A stretch of 64,000 bases of DNA from Cyclobacteriaceae bacterium. Lineage in GTDB: Bacteria; Bacteroidota; Bacteroidia; Cytophagales; Cyclobacteriaceae. This document shows positions 8,357 to 15,922 of the stretch, in pieces. The stretch spans positions 62,001 through 126,000 of the forward strand of contig JAEUUG010000004.1 in assembly GCA_016787565.1 (NCBI GenBank). Direction: 5' to 3'. The notes beneath the pieces were generated by a model. That model did no database searches. It saw nothing but the letters and a program-made list of their open reading frames with translations, and was not told the origin of the DNA. A program made the translations under genes and the position numbers. Within the stretch, counting starts at the first letter, position 1, and each line of letters begins with the position of its first letter.

Positions 8357-10111
8357 ATGCGAATACTTCTACTGTCATGCTTTTTCTTCGTTACATTTTC
8401 AACGCAAGCACAGATTAATGCAGCGCGTTATGAATTGGTGAAGATGGACAAGAATGTGAATACGTTTCGGCATGAAGCTGCGCCTGTGATTTCACCGGAT
8501 GGAAACACCTTGTACTTCTTTGTTCAGAATCATCCTGAAAACACAATGGGCAAAGATGATACGCAAGACATCTGGATGTCGAAGAAAGATGAGCATGGTG
8601 TTTGGAGTCCCGCACAGCACCTTACATCGCCTTTTAATAATCACCGCTCCAACCAGATGTTTACCGTATTGCCGAATGGAAGTTTGTTTATTAAAGGTGG
8701 AAAGACAAGGGGTGAAAAAGGTTTTTCGCTTGTTACCGGCAATAGTCTCCGTGAACTTAATGTGAAAGATTTTTCCAAAATCAATAAGGGACGGTTTTAC
8801 GGTGCATCTATTTCGGCTGATTTGAAACACATTATCATGTACTTCAGCGAAGTGGAGAACAGTCCGAATAGTAATCTGTATATCAGTCACCAGGAAAGCG
8901 AAAGTGTCTATACCCGTCCCGTAAAGTTGCACCTGAGTAGCCCAACCGATGATGTTGGTCCTTTTATCGGTCCGGATCAAAATACCTTATATTTTTCAAG
9001 TGCACGGCAGTCACCTGGCCGGCAGGGCGGAAATGATATTTATAAGTCCACGCGACTCGATGATACCTGGATGAAATGGTCTGATCCGGTAAACATGGGC
9101 AAGCCTCTGAATACAAGTGCACTTGATTATTATTTCACCATCGATAATGCCGGAAATATTTTTACGAGTCGCGCCAATAAAGCCCTTGAAGGAGCACAGC
9201 TTGATTTGTATGCCCTTGTGCCCAAAACCATTAAGATCAACCTGGCGGGTATCGTGTATAACCAAAAAACCAATGATCCATTAGTAGCCAATGTAGAAGT
9301 AAGGATAAAAGAAAAAGAACCGATCAAGTTACGGTCAACAACCAGCGGTATGTTTGAAACGCGACTTCCCGAAATTTTAGAATATACCATTAACGCCAGT
9401 GCAGATGGATTTTTACCGAAGACGGAAACATTTAAAATTCCTGTAGTGAATGCTGATACAACCGTGAGTGTTCAGATTTTATTAACACCGGTGGCAAAGA
9501 AATTAATGCTGGTGGGCAACGTGTATGATGCCAAAACAGAAAAATTAATACCAGCCAGGTTAACGATGGTGGTACGGGGCGACCGTAAAACAAATTTCAG
9601 TCTCGATGCCATTGATGGAAAGTATGAAAAGGAATTACCAAAGCTCGGTTGGTATATGATCAGTGCATCTGCCGAAGGCTACCTGAATGCCACCGATAGT
9701 GTTTCCGTTGCCGATGCAGAAGCCACACCCGTATTTAAGGATATCTATTTGTTGCCAATTGAAATTGGTGCTACTGTCAGGTTGAAGAATATCTACTTTG
9801 ATTTTGATAAGACCACTCTTAAAAAAGAATCCTTCACGGAATTGAATAAAGTTGTTGATTTCCTCAAGCAAAATTCAACGGTGGAGGTTGAGATTTCCGG
9901 ACACACCGACAGCAAAGGTTCAGATGATTATAACCTGAACCTTTCACAGGGACGTTCCGAATCAGTCGTAAACTACCTGATCAGTCAGGGTATAGCAGCT
10001 TCACGGTTGACCCCGCATGGATACGGTGAAGGCAAACCGATTGACAGCAACGATACAGAAGAAGGCCGCGCCAACAACAGGCGGGTGGAGTTTACCATTT
10101 TGAAGAAATAA
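8357..10111 (+). CDS. Outer-membrane PD40 / OmpA-domain protein
   Basis: The 584-residue protein has a signal peptide (1-20, ending FSTQAQ). PD40/WD40-like propeller repeats cover roughly 35-290 (PVISPDGNTLYFF, PFIGPDQNTLYFSSAR, GGNDIYKS). Two carboxypeptidase-regulatory-like beta domains lie near 300-380 and 390-470 (LAGIVYNQKTNDPLVANVEV, VGNVYDAKTEKLIPARLTMV). A C-terminal OmpA peptidoglycan-binding domain covers about 480-584 (YFDFDKTTL, VEISGHTDSKGSDDYN, LSQGRSESVVNYL). The OmpA domain holds the Asp and Arg that bind meso-diaminopimelate. It probably tethers an outer-membrane or surface assembly to the wall. The same architecture occurs in type IX secretion PorE-like proteins, but no T9SS genes are nearby. 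Confidence 0.85.
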   Translation: MRILLLSCFFFVTFSTQAQINAARYELVKMDKNVNTFRHEAAPVISPDGNTLYFFVQNHPENTMGKDDTQDIWMSKKDEHGVWSPAQHLTSPFNNHRSNQMFTVLPNGSLFIKGGKTRGEKGFSLVTGNSLRELNVKDFSKINKGRFYGASISADLKHIIMYFSEVENSPNSNLYISHQESESVYTRPVKLHLSSPTDDVGPFIGPDQNTLYFSSARQSPGRQGGNDIYKSTRLDDTWMKWSDPVNMGKPLNTSALDYYFTIDNAGNIFTSRANKALEGAQLDLYALVPKTIKINLAGIVYNQKTNDPLVANVEVRIKEKEPIKLRSTTSGMFETRLPEILEYTINASADGFLPKTETFKIPVVNADTTVSVQILLTPVAKKLMLVGNVYDAKTEKLIPARLTMVVRGDRKTNFSLDAIDGKYEKELPKLGWYMISASAEGYLNATDSVSVADAEATPVFKDIYLLPIEIGATVRLKNIYFDFDKTTLKKESFTELNKVVDFLKQNSTVEVEISGHTDSKGSDDYNLNLSQGRSESVVNYLISQGIAASRLTPHGYGEGKPIDSNDTEEGRANNRRVEFTILKK

Positions 10112-10149
10112 CAAGCTTTAATGCAGTAGATTCTTTTATCCCACGCGTT

Positions 10150-11154
10150 ATGAAAATGATTTGGATATTGCTCCTGACAACCGTAACTGTTCATGCTCAG
10201 GAGTTGAAATGGCAGCGAATTGAGGCTAACACCACGGCATCGTTCAGAGGCTTATCGGTGGTAAACGACAGCATTGCCTGGGTGAGCGGAACACAAGGGT
10301 GGGTTGGAAGAACTACAAACGGTGGACAGTCGTGGGATTTTGTGCAGGTTCCTACTTTTGATCAAGTAGACTTTCGTTCGCTTTACGCGATGTCTAAACA
10401 GAAAGCCATTATCGCGAATGCCGGATCACCGGCCAATATTCTCATGACAGCCGATGGCGGCCAGACCTGGCGAACGGTTTACACCAATGCGCATGCCGAT
10501 GCTTTTTTTGACGGCATGAGTTTTTGGAATGACAAAGAAGGTATGATTTATGGCGATCCTATTGGCGGAAAACTTCTACTGTTGATTACACACGATGGAG
10601 GAGAATCCTGGCAGGAAGTAAAACAAGCTCCGGTACTAAACACTGGCGAAGCTTCTTTTGCTGCCAGTGGCACCGGCATTCGGTGCATGGAAAAAAATCG
10701 TGTGGTTATTGCTACGGGCGGAAAGGTTTCCCGACTGCTACGATCATCCGATATGGGAAAAACCTGGAGGTCGTATTCTCCGCCAATACTACAGGGCGAA
10801 CCTTCTACCGGAATTTTTTCTGTAGCCTTTCGAAATGATACGGATGGAATTGTTGTAGGTGGTAATTATTTACTGGACTCTGTTCGCACAAACCATGTGT
10901 TGTATACGAAGGACGGAGGTAAAAAATGGATGGCACCCGTTGTTCCAACGCGTGGTTATCGCGAATGCGTAGAGTACATCACTACGCAAATGGTTATTGC
11001 GGTCGGTCCGAGTGGTTCAGATATTTCACGTGATGGTGGAATGACGTGGGGCGCGTTGTCGGATGAGAAGGGCTTTCATGTTGTACAAAAAGCGCGTAAA
11101 GGAAGCCTGGTGTTAGCTGCTGGAGGTAAGGGTCTGATTGCAGTTTTGAAATAA
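10150..11154 (+). CDS. Exported YCF48/BNR-repeat beta-propeller protein
   Basis: The 334-residue protein has a short signal peptide (MKMIWILLLTTVTVHAQ). Asp-box/BNR motifs recur as S/T-x-D/N-x-G-x-T/S-W: TTNGGQSW, TADGGQTW, THDGGESW, SSDMGKTW, TKDGGKKW and SRDGGMTW. Their spacing is about 40-50 residues. Such propellers (YCF48, sialidase-like) bind partners or glycans, and many have no enzymatic role. No sialidase Arg triad was recognised. It starts 38 bases after the OmpA gene, with no terminator between them, so cotranscription is likely. Confidence 0.75.
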   Translation: MKMIWILLLTTVTVHAQELKWQRIEANTTASFRGLSVVNDSIAWVSGTQGWVGRTTNGGQSWDFVQVPTFDQVDFRSLYAMSKQKAIIANAGSPANILMTADGGQTWRTVYTNAHADAFFDGMSFWNDKEGMIYGDPIGGKLLLLITHDGGESWQEVKQAPVLNTGEASFAASGTGIRCMEKNRVVIATGGKVSRLLRSSDMGKTWRSYSPPILQGEPSTGIFSVAFRNDTDGIVVGGNYLLDSVRTNHVLYTKDGGKKWMAPVVPTRGYRECVEYITTQMVIAVGPSGSDISRDGGMTWGALSDEKGFHVVQKARKGSLVLAAGGKGLIAVLK

Positions 11155-11167
11155 GTCGGACTTATTT
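11149..11167. terminator. Hairpin overlapping a stop codon between convergent genes
   Basis: AAATAAGT and ACTTATTT form a perfect 8-bp inverted repeat around CGG. The TAA stop of the BNR gene (11152-11154) lies within the left arm, and the converging hydrolase stop begins at 11169. It is short and AT-rich; a bidirectional terminator is plausible. Confidence 0.4.
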
Positions 11168-11168
11168 G

Positions 11169-12443
11169 TTAATCCACAATCGCCTGGTAGGCCAGTGTTT
11201 TAAACTGCTCACCGAGGCTCCAGTGTGATGTCTGATAGATATTGGTATACAGCAGGATCACCAGCTTTTCTTTAGGATCGCCCCAATAATGCGTATTGAA
11301 TGCGCCACCCCAGGCAAAAGTTCCGATGGATGAAGGTGATTGATAATCATTCGCTGTTGTCTCTAATCCAAAACCCAATCCGAAGGGATTGGCATTGGCT
11401 ATTTGTACCTGCTGATTGGTGAGCATCAATTCAACAGTTTTTCGACTGATCAACCGAACCCCATTATACTGTCCGCCATTTAGAAAGAGCTGTAAAAATT
11501 TAGCATAGTCTTCCGCGGTAGACGATAAGCCAGCGCCTCCGGAGAAATATTTTCCGGGCGATTTGGGATAGTCAAGATTCACTTTGTCATATACCGTTGC
11601 TGTCATTTTTACAACCTTTCCATTTTTATCCTGATACAACGGTACGAGTCGATGGTACTTTTCTTTCGGAAGGTAGAAATAGGTATCGTTCATGCCGAGG
11701 GGTTCAAAAATTCGTTTGCGTAAAAATCCATCAAATGTCATTCCCGAGAGTACCTCCACCAGGTATCCGAGTACATCAGAGTTTAACCCATACGTCCACT
11801 TTTCTCCGGGCTGATGCTTGAGCGGAAGTTTCCCCAATATCTTCATCTTGTCGCCCAACACAGCATCATTCGTTCCGATTCCGCTGGGTACGCCTGCCTT
11901 TGCATACACAGCCTTGAATTCATTGCTGCCAATGGCTGCATAGTCGATGCCGGATGTGTGGGTGAGTAACTGCCGGATGGTAATTTCACTTTTAGCAGGT
12001 TCGGTACTATAACTGCTATCGGCCGGATTGTACGATTTCAGTACCGTAGGATTTTTAAATTCCGGAATGTATTTCGACACAGCATCATCGAGTAAAAATT
12101 TTCCCTCTTCCCACAGCATCATCACGGCAAGGCTTGTGATGGCTTTGCTTTGTGAAGCAATGCGGAAGATGTCATCTTTTTTCAATGTGGTTTTATTCTC
12201 CACATCACTGTACCCATAGGCTTTGTGATACGCTACTTTACCGTTGCGCACAATCAGCACTACTGCTCCTGGTATCCACTGTTGCTGCACATAGCTTTCG
12301 ATGGTCTTATCAAGTCGGGTAAGTCGTTCGGATGACATACCAACATCTTCAGGCTTAGCTGCAGGAATGGATTTCGCAGATTGTGCCAGGCTTACTCCAG
12401 TCAGACACAAAACCAGCAGAGAAGAAAGAACTATTTTTTTCAT
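11169..12443 (-). CDS. Serine beta-lactamase-like hydrolase (class C / family S12)
   Basis: The protein is about 424 residues from the ATG at 12443, which gives the signal peptide MKKIVLSSLLVLCLTGVSLA; a start 30 bases earlier would spoil it. The SxxK motif with the nucleophilic serine is SQSK (residues 97-100). The conserved WTYGLNSDVLGYLVE carries the Tyr of the YxN-type motif. EPLGMNDTYFYLP, SGGAGLSSTAEDYAKFLQL and the C-terminal WGGAF are further family segments. Relatives include esterases, D-aminopeptidases and penicillin-binding-like enzymes, so true beta-lactamase activity should not be assumed. It acts in the periplasm or at the cell surface. Confidence 0.88.
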   Translation of the reverse strand: MKKIVLSSLLVLCLTGVSLAQSAKSIPAAKPEDVGMSSERLTRLDKTIESYVQQQWIPGAVVLIVRNGKVAYHKAYGYSDVENKTTLKKDDIFRIASQSKAITSLAVMMLWEEGKFLLDDAVSKYIPEFKNPTVLKSYNPADSSYSTEPAKSEITIRQLLTHTSGIDYAAIGSNEFKAVYAKAGVPSGIGTNDAVLGDKMKILGKLPLKHQPGEKWTYGLNSDVLGYLVEVLSGMTFDGFLRKRIFEPLGMNDTYFYLPKEKYHRLVPLYQDKNGKVVKMTATVYDKVNLDYPKSPGKYFSGGAGLSSTAEDYAKFLQLFLNGGQYNGVRLISRKTVELMLTNQQVQIANANPFGLGFGLETTANDYQSPSSIGTFAWGGAFNTHYWGDPKEKLVILLYTNIYQTSHWSLGEQFKTLAYQAIVD

Positions 12444-12475
12444 AAAGCATATGTTCAATAGGTGCCAAAACAAAA

Positions 12476-12516
12476 GTTCCCGCGGATAGATCGTATGAAG
12501 GACAACCTGCGGGAAC
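12476..12516 (-). terminator. Terminator after the NUMOD4 gene
   Basis: GTTCCCGC (12476-12483) and GCGGGAAC (12509-12516) are perfect inverted arms with a 25-base loop. On the minus strand the hairpin is followed by TTTTGTTTTGG. It lies 23 bases after the NUMOD4 stop and before the hydrolase start. Confidence 0.55.
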
Positions 12517-12538
12517 CCGGTGATTTAAAAATACACAA

Positions 12539-13102
12539 TTAAACTTTTACACGCGACCAGTTTTCTCCGGTTTTAATGCGGTGAATTTGCATATCTGAAA
12601 CTTTGAACTTTTTGGCCAGTGCTTTCAGCGTGGGTTGCTTTTTGGATTTGAAGAGTAAAGTCTTAATCTGTTTAACCTTGTCTATATTCAGTTTCTTACC
12701 TTCATCTGAATTCAGTCGCGCAATAACATTCGGATCTTTCATGGCATGTTTGATCTGCTCTTCCTGCTTTACCCATTTCAGGTTACTCGCTTTGTTATTG
12801 TCTTTCTTGTGATCGATGTGGATCACAAAGTTAAAATTGTCGTTGGCCCGTCTTGAAAAGTACTCAGCCACCAAACGATGGATATAGAAATTCTGACGTT
12901 TGCCAATCCGGCCTATGGAAACACTGGGATATCCTTGCGTTCTGCCATGCTTCAATACATAACCGTCTTCTATTTTTTCATGATAACTTACAAGTCGTCC
13001 AAGACTGGAAATAGCATAACGCTTACGGCTGGTTCCTTTGGCAAGCTCAAGCTCTTTCCAGCGTTCGCCTGAAAGAGTTTTGATGGTCAATTTCTTCTTC
13101 AT
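12539..13102 (-). CDS. NUMOD4-HNH-HTH protein (homing-endonuclease-like)
   Basis: The 187-residue protein has three parts. A NUMOD4 DNA-binding motif (RWKELELAKGTSRKRYAISS, then LGRLVSY) lies near residues 12-40. An HNH-type core (YIHRLVAEYF, then VIHIDHKKDNNKASNLKWV) lies near 73-118. A C-terminal helix-turn-helix (TLKALAKKFKVSDMQIHRIK) lies near 155-178. This is the modular order of phage and intron HNH homing endonucleases. Here it is a stand-alone intact gene, 11 bases after the aminotransferase stop and with no intron, intein or phage gene around it. It may be a domesticated regulator or a free-standing mobile endonuclease. Which HNH residues still bind metal cannot be settled by eye. 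Confidence 0.8.
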   Translation of the reverse strand: MKKKLTIKTLSGERWKELELAKGTSRKRYAISSLGRLVSYHEKIEDGYVLKHGRTQGYPSVSIGRIGKRQNFYIHRLVAEYFSRRANDNFNFVIHIDHKKDNNKASNLKWVKQEEQIKHAMKDPNVIARLNSDEGKKLNIDKVKQIKTLLFKSKKQPTLKALAKKFKVSDMQIHRIKTGENWSRVKV

Positions 13103-13113
13103 TGTCTGTTAGT

Positions 13114-14019
13114 TTAAATAATTATTCGTTCACTATACGTTGGAATGAGCGTTTGAAAATGCTCATGTATTTTCAGCGCTATTTTTTTTCCGGACCGGTT
13201 GATGATCTTTCGTCCATCCATTTCAACAATGGGCGTTAGCTCACCCATTGTACCACACCCAAAGACTTCATCGGCATTGTAAAATTCGGTGAGTGAAAGA
13301 TTTCGTTCCGATACAGGAATATTTAGTTCTTCACAGATTTCAATCACTAGTCCACGGGTAATCCCATGGAGGCATGCATCCGCAAACGGAGTATAGACGC
13401 TACCGTCTTTTACCATGAAAAGGTTGATATCATTCAGTTCGGCAACAAAGCCATTATGATCGAGCATGAGCGCTGCATCCACACCCGCAACATTGGCCTG
13501 AATTTTTGCCAGAATGTTATTGAGTAAATTATTATGGTGGATTTTTGAATCGAGAAACTGCGGATTATTTCTGCGTTGCGATGAGGTGATGACGCGAATA
13601 CCTGTGGCGTTGTCGTAAACCAGAGGCTTCCATTCTGCCAGTACAATCAGGCAAGAACTGCCGGTGTTCACACGAGGGTCCATTGCGGATGTTACTTTTT
13701 CGCCTCGTGTTAGCGTTAGCCGTATGTGTGTTTCGTCAGTCATGCCGTTGGCATGCAGTGTTTCGAATATCGCCTTCTTTACTTCTTCTTTGGTAGGAAT
13801 GTGGGCAAATGCTAACGCATGGGCTGATGCTTCCAGTCTGTCGAGATGTCTGCTTAGACAAAAAACTCCCCCTTTATAAACACGGAGTCCCTCCCAAACA
13901 GCATCGCCTCCCTGAACGGAACTATCAAATACGGAAACTTTGGCTTCAGAGCGAGGTAAGAGTTTTCCGCCAACGTGAATCACGATGTTGGCATTCTTCG
14001 GATTAAATTTCTGTAACAT
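13114..14019 (-). CDS. PLP-dependent class IV aminotransferase (branched-chain type)
   Basis: This is a 301-residue fold-type IV PLP enzyme. Visible are VSVFDSSVQGGDAVWEGLRV (near 28-47), the Schiff-base lysine K159 in LDSKIHHNNLL, VAELNDINLFMV, the phosphate-cup segment PFADACLHGITRG and DEVFGCGTMGELTPIV near the C-terminus. The lysine number equals that of E. coli IlvE. Substrate could be branched-chain amino acids, D-amino acids or aminodeoxychorismate, and motifs alone do not decide. It lies 106 bases after a sulfotransferase-like gene; the two families are frequent neighbours in this phylum, to my recollection. The NUMOD4 gene follows 11 bases later. Confidence 0.85.
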   Translation of the reverse strand: MLQKFNPKNANIVIHVGGKLLPRSEAKVSVFDSSVQGGDAVWEGLRVYKGGVFCLSRHLDRLEASAHALAFAHIPTKEEVKKAIFETLHANGMTDETHIRLTLTRGEKVTSAMDPRVNTGSSCLIVLAEWKPLVYDNATGIRVITSSQRRNNPQFLDSKIHHNNLLNNILAKIQANVAGVDAALMLDHNGFVAELNDINLFMVKDGSVYTPFADACLHGITRGLVIEICEELNIPVSERNLSLTEFYNADEVFGCGTMGELTPIVEMDGRKIINRSGKKIALKIHEHFQTLIPTYSERIII

Positions 14020-14125
14020 AGACGAACTGAACTCCCTGTGGAGAGGATATAAATTTTTAATGATTTCGAATAGAAACTGGGTGGGGTAATGGGCTGACTA
14101 AAGTAAAGACTATTTTGTTTAACGG

Positions 14126-14839
14126 TCAAGGTTTTAACGAAAAAGGTATGAGTTTTTCATAAAAAACTTTAGCGTGCTCATAGAGGGATACTAAATGCTC
14201 CGGCAACGGACGGCTGCTGGTTTGTTGTTTTTCAAATCCGCTGGATTGGTGAACATTGGCATACCAATGTGTAGCCCAGACACCATCAAAAGGTTTTGGT
14301 CCTGGCTGCCAGGTTAGCATCTGCGTCTCAAACGGTATTCCTATAGTATTGCACAGCTGGCGCAATACAGATACGGGGTCTTGCAGCAACAAACCGGAAT
14401 CCAGTACAACGGGTTTTTGGCCTTTTGCACGAAGTCTGCTGAAAAGGTTGTATTGGTATTCAATGCCGATGTCGCGCATGACGGGTTTTTCAATTACTTG
14501 TGCATAGCTGGCAATAATTTGCCCTGGGTTACGGATCAAAAAAACATTTATGACCTTATCCAGAAAAGCTTCATCCATCAGTTCGATATGATGCGCCATA
14601 TTCTTAATGAAGAGCACAGGCTTATCCCATTGGTTAAAGATGACTTTTGTCACCTTTTCCTCTTCGTTAGGCTGACTATTCACAACTTCTTCCTTTCCGG
14701 GATGATCAACTCCGCTTTTCACTAAATAGTAAGCGTAGTAGGGTTCATCCAGCACGGTGGTATCAGAACGCTGCGCAAAAGAATACATCAAGGCTGTGGA
14801 GATGTTGCGCGGGCTTGAAATCAGGTTGATGCGTATCAC
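14126..14839 (-). CDS. Sulfotransferase-family P-loop protein
   Basis: This is a 237-residue cytoplasmic protein. The N-terminal ISSPRNISTALMYSFAQR matches the PAPS 5'-phosphosulfate-binding loop (SxPRSGST-like), and FLIRNPGQIIASYAQ (near 100) matches the 3'-phosphate-binding motif with its Arg and Ser. The catalytic His/Glu usually found between the motifs cannot be assigned confidently. It starts 11 bases after the zinc-ribbon gene and precedes a class IV aminotransferase. A sulfation or phosphotransfer role toward an amino-acid-derived metabolite is possible, but nothing here names the substrate. Confidence 0.75.
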   Translation of the reverse strand: MIRINLISSPRNISTALMYSFAQRSDTTVLDEPYYAYYLVKSGVDHPGKEEVVNSQPNEEEKVTKVIFNQWDKPVLFIKNMAHHIELMDEAFLDKVINVFLIRNPGQIIASYAQVIEKPVMRDIGIEYQYNLFSRLRAKGQKPVVLDSGLLLQDPVSVLRQLCNTIGIPFETQMLTWQPGPKPFDGVWATHWYANVHQSSGFEKQQTSSRPLPEHLVSLYEHAKVFYEKLIPFSLKP

Positions 14840-14850
14840 GATGGGAGGGG

Positions 14851-15216
14851 TTAAAAATCTTTTTTGATGACAAGGAGAAAATAATCTTTTTCAATGGGCA
14901 GGTAGCCCTGATCATAGCAATAGAAGTATTGCGCTCCTTCTTTGGTTTTGTAGATGCTGGTAAAATACCGGAAATCGAATCCGAGAGCCTTTAATTTTTC
15001 GGAACCCACTTTGGCTTTTCCTTCCGGATTCAGTTCGCTAAGGATGCGCCAGTTTTTCCGTAAAATGTTATTGACGTTACGCACATAGTTGGTGCCGTCA
15101 CTGTTCAATTTGTTGTTGAAGGCGATGCGACATTGGTCGGAGCAGAATTTTTTATCGGCTCGACCGATAATTTTCTCACCACATTCCTGACATCGTTTTT
15201 CTTCGGTTTTAGGCAT
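14851..15216 (-). CDS. Zinc-ribbon (DUF2116-like) protein
   Basis: The 121-residue protein has one clear N-terminal zinc ribbon, C9-x2-C12-x12-C25-x3-C29 (CQECGEK and FCSDQCR). A basic helical middle and a beta-rich C-terminal domain (FDFRYFTSIYKTKEGAQYFY, then CYDQGYL) follow. No enzymatic motif is seen. It is divergent from ssb across a region with 10-bp phased repeats, and is followed at 11 bases by the sulfotransferase-like gene. The zinc ribbon suggests nucleic-acid or protein binding. Confidence 0.7.
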   Translation of the reverse strand: MPKTEEKRCQECGEKIIGRADKKFCSDQCRIAFNNKLNSDGTNYVRNVNNILRKNWRILSELNPEGKAKVGSEKLKALGFDFRYFTSIYKTKEGAQYFYCYDQGYLPIEKDYFLLVIKKDF

Positions 15217-15246
15217 ACAGGATCAATTTTAGCAACATTTACTATC

Positions 15247-15297
15247 CGTTTACAAACGTTTACAAACGAATATAATCGAAAGTAATCGATTATCATA
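15247..15297. repeat. 10-bp phased repeats, candidate operator
   Basis: GTTTACAAAC occurs twice in direct succession (15248-15257 and 15258-15267), giving two overlapping CGTTT-AC-AAACG inverted repeats (15247-15258, 15257-15268). Three further 10-mers in the same phase follow (GAATATAATC, GAAAGTAATC, GATTATCATA), two sharing TAATC. The 10-bp spacing places every unit on one face of the helix. The block lies between the divergent zinc-ribbon and ssb genes, so it can control either. Confidence 0.55.
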
Positions 15298-15395
15298 CGA
15301 CTGGCGCTTTTTTCACCCTCCACCTTTGTATCGTCAGTCGGACATTAACCACTGGCAACCAAAATCGAATGTTTAACAATTTAAATTTTACTACT

Positions 15396-15737
15396 ATGAC
15401 AAGTTTAAGAAACAGTGTTCACCTGATCGGCCGTTTAGGAAAAGACCCAGAAGTGAAAACCTTTGGTGACAACAAAAAGAAGGCTTCGTTCTCCATCGCC
15501 ACAACAGACAGCTACAAAAACCAGAAAGGCGAAAAAGTTGAAGACACACAATGGCACAACGTGGTGATCTGGGGTAAACTGGCCGGCATTGCCGAGAAGT
15601 ATCTGAAGAAAGGGCAGGAGGTTGCCGTAGAAGGCAAACTCATCCACCGCATGTACGAAACGGGTGGCGAAAAACGCTACATCACCGAAATCAATGTGAA
15701 TGATCTGGTGATGTTGGGCGGAAAGAGTGCAGCATAA
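15396..15737 (+). CDS. ssb: Short single-stranded DNA-binding protein
   Basis: The protein is 113 residues from the ATG at 15396. The frame is open 27 bases further, but MTSLRNSVHLIGRLGKDPEV is the canonical SSB N-terminus. It is a single OB-fold, with SIATTDSYKNQKGEKVEDTQ, HNVVIWGKLAGIAEKYLKKG and EVAVEGKLIHR all typical. It ends right after the fold (VMLGGKSAA) and lacks the Gly/Pro-rich linker and acidic DDDIPF-like tip that recruits repair and replication partners. It is therefore probably a paralogue of the main SSB, used in competence, recombination or on mobile DNA. It has its own terminator. Confidence 0.92.
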   Translation: MTSLRNSVHLIGRLGKDPEVKTFGDNKKKASFSIATTDSYKNQKGEKVEDTQWHNVVIWGKLAGIAEKYLKKGQEVAVEGKLIHRMYETGGEKRYITEINVNDLVMLGGKSAA

Positions 15738-15760
15738 AATATCGTTGGCGGTTAAGTTAG

Positions 15761-15798
15761 AAAAGGCCTGATAGCGTAAAGCGTCAGGCTTTTTTTTT
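15761..15798 (+). terminator. Rho-independent terminator after ssb
   Basis: GCCTGA (15766-15771) and TCAGGC (15784-15789) form a 6-bp stem, followed by nine Ts. The A-run before the stem could let it work in reverse too. Confidence 0.8.
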
Positions 15799-15909
15799 CA
15801 AAGACTTCGATTTTCCTCTTCACTAGCCGAATCGAAAGTAACAGTGGCTCGTAAAATCACGTCAGGTTTTCCGTTTGTATAAGCAGACCCGTTGGGTACT
15901 TTTTTTCAC

Positions 15910-15917
15910 TAGCTTTG
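15910..15917 (+). promoter_or_regulatory. Candidate -7 box before the BatA-like gene
   Basis: TAGCTTTG fits TAnnTTTG exactly, only five bases before the ATG at 15923, so the transcript would be nearly leaderless. A TTG at 15892-15894 is somewhat too close (15-base spacer) to be a normal -33 box. Confidence 0.35.
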
Positions 15918-15922
15918 TCCAC

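Noticed and set aside
8357..10111. Type IX secretion gene (PorE-like)
   Set aside because: The architecture is similar, but no por/gld genes occur in the window and such OmpA proteins are numerous in the phylum.
11169..12443. Antibiotic-resistance beta-lactamase
   Set aside because: Only SxxK and a Tyr motif are shared; the YGLN wording is that of esterase or peptidase relatives.
15247..15297. Miniature CRISPR or plasmid iteron array
   Set aside because: Units are 10 bp with no spacers, and no Rep or Cas gene is nearby; an operator fits better.
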